From contig CBDDJX010000002.1 in assembly GCA_965229885.1 (NCBI GenBank), positions 434,001 through 498,000 on the forward strand: a stretch of DNA of 64,000 bases, read 5' to 3'. Below are positions 54,461-64,000 of the stretch, in pieces. This DNA is from DATLLJ01 sp965229885. Its GTDB lineage: Bacteria > Acidobacteriota > Vicinamibacteria > Vicinamibacterales > CAVVIG01. Under the pieces are notes generated by a model, which made no database searches, had not been told where the DNA came from, and was given only the letters and a program-made list of their open reading frames with translations. The translations under genes and the position numbers were made by a program. Each line of letters starts with the position of its first letter. Within the stretch, counting starts at the first letter, position 1.

Positions 54461-55768
54461 TGAATCGTACCGGGTTCGTCGGAGGGCTCATTGCTTGAGA
54501 GGATGGAGCCCATGGCACGACCGAGGAAGTATTCAGCTGAGGTTACGAGAGCGGGCCATTCGGATGGTCCGCGCGCATGGTCCCGAGCATCCGTCGCAGT
54601 GGGCCGCGATCACGGCGATCGCGAGCAAGTTCGGCTGCACCGGCGAGACGCTGCGGAATTGAGTGCGCCAGGCCGAACGCGATACGGGCCAGCGGGGTGG
54701 CCTGACGACCGACGAGCGCCAGCGCCTGAAGGAACGGGAACGCGACAATCGCGAATTGAGACGCGCGAATGAGATCTTGCGGAAGGCCTCCGCATATTTT
54801 GCCCAGGCGGCGCGCGACCGCCGAGTGAAGTAATGGTCCAGTTTATGGATGACCACCGGGTCACGTAGGGGGTTGAGCCGATCTGCGCGGTGTTGCCGAT
54901 CGCCCCCTCGACGTATTTTCTGCACCACGCCCGGCAGGTGGACCCGCCGCCGCGGCCGGCGCGCGCCAAGCGCGACGACGACTTGCGGATCGCCATCCAG
55001 CGGGTCTGGGACGCGAATTGGCAGGCATACGGACCGCGGAAGGTCTGGCAGCAGCTCGGCCGCGAAGACGTCGACGTCGCGCGCTGTATGGTCGAGCGGC
55101 TGATGGGGGCGATGGGCTTGGCCGGCGCGGTCCGCGGCCGCGCATGGGTCACGACGCCCGCCGCTGCGACCGCCGGCGTGCGTCCCCCGGCTTTGGTCGA
55201 CCGCCAGTTCACCGCGCCGCGGCCCAACCAGCTCTGGGTCTCCGACTTCCCCTACGTCGCCACGTGGAAAGGCTTCGTGTATGTCGCGTTCGTGATCGCT
55301 GTCTTCTCGCGGCGCATCGTCGGCGGGCGCGTGTCGGCGTCGCTGCGGACGGACTTCGTGCTCGATGCGCTCGAATAAGCGGTATGCGAACGTGGCGCGG
55401 ATCGCGTCAGCGGTCTGGTGCATCACAGCGACCGGGGTACGCAGTATCTGTCGATGCGGTACACCGACCGGCTCGCCGACGCCGGCATCGCGCCGTCGGT
55501 CGGCAGCCGAGGCGACTCCTATGACAATGCCCTCGCCGAGTCGGTGATTGGGCTCCTCAAGACGGAGGTGATTCGACGGCAAGGTCCGTGGCCGCATCTG
55601 GCGCAGGTGGAATTCGCGACGCTGGCGTGGGTGGATTGGTTCAACAACCGCCGGTTGCTCGAGCCCATCGGCTACGTGCCGCCTGCGGCATTCGACGCGC
55701 ACTACTATGAGCAGGTTAAGGTGGCCTGACTCAACTAACTCGCCCTCCGGGATTCCCGGTACGATTCA
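54461..55768 (+). mobile_element. IS3-type element, copy 2 (complete, 1,308 bp)
   Basis: Bounded by TGAATCGTACCGGG repeats at 54461 and, inverted, at 55768. Flanking triplets (CAG left, GAA right) do not match, so no target duplication is visible; recombination between copies may have changed the flanks. orfA (54512-54833) has an extra T after GAGGT and a TGA at 54660-54662 where the other copies have Trp (NWVRQ). Confidence 0.88.
54833..55729 (+). pseudogene. IS3-type OrfB (copy 2) with in-frame UAG and UAA
   Basis: A single 299-codon frame without frameshift: MVQFMDDHRVT, TAG (54866-54868), GVEPICAVLPIAPSTYFLHHARQ, the first Asp region NQLWVSDFPYVATWKGFVYVAF, DALE, TAA (55376-55378), AVCERGADRVSGLVHHSDRGTQYLSM and DNALAESVIGLLKTEV. 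TAG probably replaces Tyr and TAA Gln. Since copy 3 has the same two stops, they predate duplication of the element. Confidence 0.8.
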
Positions 55769-55873
55769 GAAAGTGGTCGAACCTGATGGCCGTATCCTGG
55801 GCGTGGGTCGACCGAGTGTTCGTCAGATTGACCATGCCCTTGAGACGCTCGAAGCATCTACGGAAGGAAAGAC

Positions 55874-56950
55874 ATGCAGACACTCCTCGACATGTTAGAC
55901 AGTCAATTCTTGGGGAACGTCGCCCAGGACTACCTCGTCTCCGCGGTCGTCTTCCTCGCTGTTCTCGTTGGTCTGCCGATTGCTAAGGCGGTCATCCTCC
56001 GGCACCTCAAGGCGGTAGCGCAGCGAACGGCCAACGACCTTGATGACCTGCTCCATGATTTGCTTCGACGCATCGTCGGACAGCTTGTCTATCTGTCCAG
56101 CGCGCTCTACTGCGCCGCCCTGTTCTTGACCCTGCCAGACAGTCTCGGCCGCCTACTACAGACCCTCTTCGTCATCATTCTCACGCTCAAGGCCGCGCAG
56201 GTCCTCCAAGGGCTCGCTGCCTACGCTATTCGCAAAGGGACTGAGCGGGCCACGAGAGACGACCCGAACAGCGGCGCCATGCTCAAGAACGTGACCTGGC
56301 TTGCCCGGGTGGTGATCTGGACGGCAGCCTTATCGTTTATCTTCGACAACCTCGGGATCAATGTCACCGCGTTCGTCGCGAGCCTCGGTATCGGTGGCAT
56401 CGCTATCGCCTTGGCCGCCCAATCAGTACTGGGAGACGCGTTTAGCTCGTTCGCGATTTTCCTAGACAAGCCCTTCCAAGTCGGGGACTTCATCATTGTC
56501 GGCGACTTACTTGGCACCGTGGAGCACGTTGGATTCAAGACCACACGTATCCTTAGCCTTGGCGGTGAGCAGTTGATTTTCTCCAACAGTGACCTGACCG
56601 GTAGCCGGATCAAGAACTACAAGCGGATGCGCGAGCGGCGGGTCCAGTTCAGTGTGGGAGTGATTTACCAAACCTCTGTCGAGAACGTGAAGGCGATCCC
56701 GCCGATGGTCGAGCGGGTCATCAAAGAGCATCAACAGGCCAAATTTGACCGCGCCCACTTCAAGAGCTTCGGGGACTTTGCCCTCATTTACGAATTTGTC
56801 TTTTACGTGCTCAGCCCAGATTACAATGTCTACATGGACCTGCAGCAGTCCATCAACTTTCGGCTGATCGAGGAATTCCAGAAAGCCGGGATCGAAATTG
56901 CGTATCCTACGCAGCAGCTCTTCATGACCACAACCGGCGTTGGTGCATGA
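55874..56950 (+). CDS. MscS-family mechanosensitive channel
   Basis: Small-conductance mechanosensitive channel releasing solutes on osmotic downshock. Four or five membrane helices precede the pore helix TAFVASLGIGGIAIALAAQSVLGDAFSSFAIFLDKPFQVGDFI, the MscS signature; the beta domain follows (GTVEHVGFKTTRILSLGGEQLIFSNSDLTGSRIKNY). 358 aa; GGAAGGAAAG lies upstream of the ATG. It begins about 100 bases after IS3 copy 2, so its own promoter may be partly IS-derived. Confidence 0.9.
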   Translation: MQTLLDMLDSQFLGNVAQDYLVSAVVFLAVLVGLPIAKAVILRHLKAVAQRTANDLDDLLHDLLRRIVGQLVYLSSALYCAALFLTLPDSLGRLLQTLFVIILTLKAAQVLQGLAAYAIRKGTERATRDDPNSGAMLKNVTWLARVVIWTAALSFIFDNLGINVTAFVASLGIGGIAIALAAQSVLGDAFSSFAIFLDKPFQVGDFIIVGDLLGTVEHVGFKTTRILSLGGEQLIFSNSDLTGSRIKNYKRMRERRVQFSVGVIYQTSVENVKAIPPMVERVIKEHQQAKFDRAHFKSFGDFALIYEFVFYVLSPDYNVYMDLQQSINFRLIEEFQKAGIEIAYPTQQLFMTTTGVGA

Positions 56951-57460
56951 TGCGAAACTGACCGACAGCGATCCCAACCCAGAGGCAACTCACCGACCAA
57001 TACTGTACGACTCTGGCCGCCCAAGCTCGGTCACCTGCTTCAGGTTGTTACACGCCATGGAGCGAACGCCCGGTTTCTGGACCTCTCAGGCCGCAGGATT
57101 CATGCACCAACGCCTGGTGCCGGTGACACGCGTGCTCGATGCTCTAGTCTCAGTTGACATTCGTCAGGTCGTATCGCAGCCGCTCCGACAGGCCCGGCAC
57201 GGTTCACTTGATAAATTTGCGTTCCATGCTTGCGAGCAGCTCCCTTTCAGTAACTTCTTTTCCCAAATAGCGGTACCAATTGAAGTAAAGCAGAGCACTC
57301 ATGCCGTCAGTGGCGCATAGCACCATGCAATACGAGAACAACCGAGCCAAGGTCTCGCATCAACCGACACGGCAACGCGAGCGCCAGATGCGACGGTTCA
57401 CATCGGTCGGGCAAGGTCTTTAGTGATAGCGTTGGTGGATATGCCGAGTGGGGGACGGTC
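56951..57460. other. gap between mscS and ftsH
   Basis: About 510 bases with no supported gene. Around 57090 a stretch (CAGGCCGCAGGATTCATGCA) resembles one near 53213, possibly a short dispersed repeat or gene relic. No RNA gene recognised. Confidence 0.4.
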
Positions 57461-59371
<1,911 letters not shown>

Positions 59372-59434
59372 CTGGCAGCCTGGCGGCCTTACGCTGACCC
59401 GCAAGCGGAGGCTGTGAGGTCTTTCGCACGACCG

Positions 59435-59457
59435 ACGCCCGCGCAGCGCGCGGGCGT
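59435..59457 (+). terminator. hairpin downstream of ftsH
   Basis: ACGCCCGCGC (59435-59444) and GCGCGGGCGT (59448-59457) are exact complements around AGC. Only a short T-poor stretch (TGTCG) follows, so it is a weak or factor-assisted terminator candidate 63 bases after the ftsH stop. Confidence 0.4.
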
Positions 59458-59653
59458 TGTCGCGTACGGCGGGACGCCCGTAGTGTGCGGAAACTCCGCC
59501 GACCATTCCTCCGGTGCTGTGGCCCCGGCCGCCCGACCCGCTGACTCCCGATGAGCTGCCTCTCGGCGTTCCCGGCAGATTCGACTGGACTTCTGGCGGG
59601 CGCAGAGCGTCCATGGACGGGCGGGGCCGGGAGCCCTGCAGCCTGGAGGGATC

Positions 59654-60695
59654 ATGTCCGAGTTGGTGGAGTCCACACGTCGCGCGTTGCGTGACGATCG
59701 CGCGTCCCCAGATACGTGCGTCGCCGAGTCCACGTTCGCCGACATCGCCACGCGGTATCTGGAACGCCACGTTCGCCGACACCTCGTGCCGCGTGCCTAC
59801 GCCCTCGCGCTGTACGCGCACACGTTTCTGGCCACCGTCGAGGTCCCATCTCCGAACGGCGGTACGGTCTCGTTTCCCGAGAAGCCGTTTCATCTGATCA
59901 CGACCGACGATGTCGAAGACGCCATCGAACAGAAGGCGCAGCCGGGCGTCACGACCATACGTCGACCTGGCCGGCGGGCCTGGACACGAAGGGTCGGGGG
60001 CGATCCCACGGCCAACCGGCTCCATGCCTACCTCCGAGGTCTCTGGCGCTGGGCCATTGCGAAGGGCTACAGCAACACGACCCCGTTCGCACGGGCGGGC
60101 CTTCCTACGTTGCGGATGCGGCCCGAACACGCGCGTGAGCGTCGGTTCGTCGGGGATGAAGCCGCGCGCCTGCTGGCGGCCTGTCGACCGCATCTCCACG
60201 ATGTGACCGTGGCCGCTCTGGAGACGGGGTGCCGGAAGCTTAGAGTTGCTGAGTCTCCAGTGGTCGCAGGTCCACTGGGAGCAGGACGAGGTGTTCCTGT
60301 CGGGCACGAAGACGAAGACCAAGCGCCCGCGCCGTATTCCGATCTCGACGGCGCTCCACGAGGTCCTTGTGCGGCGCCTGGCCCGGCCGACGGGGGAGTC
60401 GTACGATCCGCAGGACTACGTGTTCGGGACGGTCGACGGCACTCGGGTCAAAGACATCAAGACAGCCTGGCGCGCCAGTCGCCGACGTGCCGGCATTGCG
60501 CATCTCCGATTCCATGATCTCCGGCACGAGGCCGGGTCCAAGAAGCTCGAAGCCGGCTATCCGATGCACGCCGTCTCCTTGTGGTTGGGCCACACCGATC
60601 TGACGACGACGGCCCGCTATCTCAACGCCGACGTCGGGCAACTCCATGCCCTGAACGACCGCCTCGTACCGGCTGCCGTACGCGCGACCGCCTGA
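59654..60695 (+). pseudogene. tyrosine recombinase (phage-type integrase) with a frameshift
   Basis: Starts MSELVESTRRALRDD; an N-terminal SAM-like domain follows (VAESTFADIATRYLERHVRR to LHAYLRGLWRWAIAKGYSNTTPF). The catalytic domain begins VTVAALETGCRK, then shifts frame at 60232-60245 and resumes LLSLQWSQVHWEQDEVFLSGTKTKTKRPRRIPI, with FHDLRHEAGSKKLEAG (HxxR) and WLGHTDLTTTARYLN (catalytic Tyr). A one- or two-base indel separates two otherwise intact halves. 347 codons in total, normal for a site-specific integrase. May be linked to the tRNA scar at 63321. Confidence 0.8.
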
Positions 60696-60839
60696 TCGCG
60701 CCCGCTCTCATGTCCCTCGCGTTGGTCGGCTGACCCGTGCGACGGCCAGTCTCACCTGCCGTCGCCACCACACGCGTCCACCTCATCACCCAGTTAGCGA
60801 GTTCGAGGGTGCGGTCCGGGGAGAAGGGTAACAGAAGAG

Positions 60840-62156
60840 TCCGGGGACATGGGTAACACATTCAGCCACACTCGAGCCGAGGTGCTCGATGCCATGGCAG
60901 GAGACGTTACTCATGGACCAACGCGTGCAGTTCATCGCCGACTACCAGCGCGATGTGTTCGACGTCGCGGAGCTGGCGCGACGCTACGGCATCAGTCGGA
61001 AGACCGCCTATAAATGGATCGAGCGCTATGAGGTTGGGGGACCGGCCGGGCTGGTCGATCGGTCACGGCGGCCGGCGCATTGTCCGCACCGGACGCCCCC
61101 GCCGATCATCGCGGCCCTGCTGGACGTGCGCCGCCACCATCCGACCTGGGGCGCCAAGAAACTCCTGAAGATCGTGGCCACGCGGCACCCGACGTGGACA
61201 CTCCCGGCCCGGAGTACGGTCTGTGATCTGCTGGATCGCGCCGGTCTCATCACGGGGTCGCGGCGGCGGCCGGTGCCCGCACACCCGGGTCGGCCGCTGA
61301 TCCCGATGACGGCCCCCAACGGGACCTGGACCGCGGACTTCAAAGGGCAGTTCAAAACCCGCGACGGGGTGTATTGCTATCCGTTGACGATCGTCGATGG
61401 CTTCAGTCGGTACTTGCTGACCTGTCACGGCCTGCTCTCGACCGCGATCGTTACGGCTCGCCCGCTCTTCCTCCGCCTCTTCCAAGAGTACGGCTTGCCG
61501 GGGATCATCCGGACCGACAATGGCGTGCCCTTCGCCACTACCGCGCTCGGGCGCCTGTCCACGTTGTCCGTCTGGTGGATTCGGCTCGGGATCCTCCCGG
61601 AACTGATCGCCCCCGCGTCCCCGCAGCAGAACGGGCGCCATGAGCGGATGCATCGGACGCTGAAAGCCGAGGCCACGCGTCCCCCGAGCGCCAATCTGCG
61701 CGCCCAACAGATCCGGTTCAATCGGTTTCGTCACGAGTACAACGACGAACGCCCGCACGAAGCATTGGACCAAGAAACGCCTGGCTCCGTCTACCAGCCG
61801 TCACCGCGGACGCTGCCGCGCACGCTCGCGCCCGTGGAATACCCCGGCCACTTCGAAGTCCGCCTCGTCAGTCGCAACAGCGGCATCCGGTGGAAGAAGC
61901 GCTGGGTCTGCGTGACGCACACGCTGGCGGGCGAGTACGTCGGACTGGAAGAAGTCGACGATGGGCTCTGGGACGTATACTTCGGGCCAGTGAAGCTCGG
62001 ACGGATGAACGAACGCATTCTCCGCATTGAAGATCACAAAGGCCGCACCGTCAGGAGAGGACCGGCCGGGACGACTACGGAGCCCGCCAAGAACGCGCGC
62101 TCCTCCGCTCTCACACGGCGTGGTAACACCCACCAAGTGTTACCCATGTCCCCGGA
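60840..62156 (+). mobile_element. IS481-type insertion sequence, apparently complete
   Basis: Perfect 20-bp terminal inverted repeats, TCCGGGGACATGGGTAACAC at 60840-60859 and its complement at 62137-62156, flank one transposase gene whose stop (62158-62160) lies just beyond the right repeat. A related sequence (TCCGGGGAGAAGGGTAACA) precedes the left repeat at about 60815. The element may therefore extend slightly further on either side. Fragments of the same transposase occur at 40520-41020. Confidence 0.8.
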
Positions 62157-62160
62157 CTGA
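60889..62160 (+). CDS. IS481-family transposase
   Basis: A 423-aa DDE transposase. The N-terminal HTH is VQFIADYQRDVFDVAELARRYGISRKTAYKWIERYEVGG; the catalytic core has NGTWTADFKGQFKTRDGVYCYPLTIVD (first Asp), GIIRTDNGVPFATTALG (second Asp) and PQQNGRHERMHRTLKAEATRP (Glu), followed by FNRFRHEYNDERPHEAL. No stops or shifts, so it could be active. Likely source of the debris at 40.5-41.0 kb. Confidence 0.9.
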   Translation: MPWQETLLMDQRVQFIADYQRDVFDVAELARRYGISRKTAYKWIERYEVGGPAGLVDRSRRPAHCPHRTPPPIIAALLDVRRHHPTWGAKKLLKIVATRHPTWTLPARSTVCDLLDRAGLITGSRRRPVPAHPGRPLIPMTAPNGTWTADFKGQFKTRDGVYCYPLTIVDGFSRYLLTCHGLLSTAIVTARPLFLRLFQEYGLPGIIRTDNGVPFATTALGRLSTLSVWWIRLGILPELIAPASPQQNGRHERMHRTLKAEATRPPSANLRAQQIRFNRFRHEYNDERPHEALDQETPGSVYQPSPRTLPRTLAPVEYPGHFEVRLVSRNSGIRWKKRWVCVTHTLAGEYVGLEEVDDGLWDVYFGPVKLGRMNERILRIEDHKGRTVRRGPAGTTTEPAKNARSSALTRRGNTHQVLPMSPD

Positions 62161-62218
62161 TCTGTCACTCATGTCCCCGGCCGCTCAGAGGCACCCGCCC
62201 CAGCGGCTTCGCGAACCC

Positions 62219-62935
<717 letters not shown>

Positions 62936-63320
62936 CTCAGAGGATATCGCCGACGAAGGACGCTGTCAGCTGGCACGCGGCCTTGATGCCTCCCTCGTTC
63001 CCGCGGCGTTTGCCGTCGCGCACCACGCTCGTCACTGCATCACCCGACCTGGCGGGGCGGCTGCTGCTAGAGCAGCTGTGCGGGGTTCAGCTGGTCCCCC
63101 AGGCGATCGGTTATCGGGGACCGATGATCACGCGGTCTGAAACGCCGAGTTCTCGCCAGAAAACGCCGATTACTGCATTAGTCGCGGCGCTTATTGATAA
63201 CCGTGATCGACAACTGGTCCGGTAGACATCTGACCGGATCGCGGTGACATGAGCTGCCTGTGCGACGCAGCGTGCCAAAGCGGCGGAAGCTGCAAGTCTT
63301 TGGGAATCGAAGGGTTGTTA
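62936..63320. other. gap with inverted-repeat motif
   Basis: No supported gene. GGCGATCGGTTATC at 63102-63115 recurs inverted at 63524-63537 and in part at 63420-63430, bracketing the tRNA scar. Confidence 0.4.
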
Positions 63321-63365
63321 TGGAGCCGGCGAGTGGACTCGAACCACCGACCTGCTGATTACGAA
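63321..63365 (-). repeat. 3' half of a tRNA-Thr (CGU), probable integration attachment scar
   Basis: Read on the minus strand: TTCGTAATCAGCAGGTCGG followed by TGGTTCGAGTCCACTCGCCGGCTCCA. This is the anticodon loop, variable region, T arm and acceptor 3' strand with CCA of tRNA-Thr(CGU). The D arm and 5' acceptor strand are absent. A 45-base tRNA 3' half is the usual core of an attachment site duplicated when an element inserts. The intact gene is not in this window. Confidence 0.75.
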
Positions 63366-63700
63366 CAAGCTGCTGGGTGCCCCTCGAAAACAGGCCCATA
63401 TTCGCGGATTTGCCAACGCCGATCGGTTATAGCAAGGCGGTTATATTTCGGAGCGCGTGCGCGCGTGCCAGATGCGAATTCGGGCCTGAATCGGCGAATC
63501 TGAGGCGATTCGGAGTACATGGTGATAACCGATCGCCACGCGAGAGTCCGAATTGCTCAGCGTTTCGGAGAGTCCACATCCGTCGCCCTGGCGGATCGGG
63601 CCCGATCCGCAACCCGATAAGCGATCGTGCCGAGACGGGTCGGCTGAGTTGTCGGATACTACGCGGCCGTGCTCATCGACTGCCATGGCGGATCATTGGC
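63366..63700. other. gap without a supported gene
   Basis: About 335 bases between the tRNA scar and the IS110 fragment. Only short frames; repeats of CGATCGGTTAT are the only feature. Confidence 0.35.
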
Positions 63701-64000
63701 GGCAACAAGACTGGATTCAGCGAGAGAATGGGGAATTCGAGACGCACAGGTTGGAGCGCCGCCCAGAGGAAACCGACCAACTCACGCGCGATGGCGACGA
63801 CGATCTTGGGCGCGGGCTTGTGCTGGTCGGCGAGGCGCCGGAAGCGGCGACACAAGCGCTGCTGCGCCTTGTCCGCAATCGCAATCACGCGCGTGGGTTG
63901 TCCGGTGCGGCGTCGGGTGAGCGCGATGCCGATGCCGGGTCGGCGTCGATAATGCCACGCCGTCTCGACCAGCAGCCGGCGGACCAGCGCATTCCCGGCC
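63700..64000 (-). mobile_element. IS110-family transposase, C-terminal end (runs off the window)
   Basis: Read on the minus strand from the right edge: AGNALVRRLLVETAWHYRR, RPGIGIALTRRRTGQPTRVI, then AIADKAQQRLCRRFRRLADQHKPAPKIVVAIARELVGFLWAALQ. This is the C-terminal transposase_20 region of IS110/IS116/IS902 proteins. The N-terminal DEDD domain would lie beyond 64000. Whether the gene is intact cannot be judged. Confidence 0.75.

Overview
The window is GC-rich chromosomal DNA with many GTG and TTG starts. It looks like an acidobacterium, possibly Vicinamibacteria, or a relative. The basis is the imuA-imuB-dnaE2 mutasome, a TAT-secreted MsrP with MsrQ, intergenic elements built on CCACGGAGG, and abundant IS3/IS481-type elements. 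This assignment is inference from gene style, not a marker-gene result.

Layout. 1-11 kb is centred on phosphate: a CHAD protein, SixA, a phosphate-type porin, PstS-PstC-PstA (no PstB or PhoU in the window) and a PhoR/PhoB pair. Among them lie a fumarylacetoacetase-family enzyme and a glgC gene that has lost its catalytic middle. 11-21.5 kb holds a lipoprotein, IlvD, a PepSY membrane protein, an MFS exporter and the SOS mutasome. DnaE2 is divided into polymerase and OB-fold reading frames by repeat DNA carrying a perfect 21-bp hairpin. 21.5-30 kb carries two radical SAM genes (one with UGA exactly at the first cluster cysteine and a later UAG), a SET-domain protein, a damaged hydrolase, a SpoIID-metallopeptidase fusion, MsrPQ, a threonine dehydratase and initiator tRNA-Met with integrase remains beside it.

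30-41 kb is accessory. It has a small interrupted gene, a transposase with two in-frame stops, then a six-gene operon (LolA-like carrier, two FtsX-type permeases, a LolD-type ATPase, an outer-membrane barrel and a heme-motif alpha/alpha-toroid protein), then a composite IS3 element with IS481 debris. 41-51.6 kb is an arsenic region: ArsC, two arsenosugar-type glycosyltransferases, a membrane protein, a DUF302 protein, a broken ECF sigma gene, a broken GH15 gene, a Pit transporter and a large PqqD-radical SAM-SPASM-ArsM fusion preceded by a 31-residue peptide gene. Three copies of one IS3-type element lie at 44.9, 51.8 and 54.5 kb.

53-64 kb holds a methyltransferase, an MscS channel, FtsH, a frameshifted integrase, an intact IS481-type element, a SEC-C protein, a tRNA-Thr 3' half that looks like an attachment scar, and the end of an IS110 transposase.

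Two themes recur. First, several genes are otherwise intact but carry in-frame UAG, UGA or UAA codons. Second, some genes have lost a block of internal sequence. Either could be real decay, recoding or assembly error, and raw reads would separate these.
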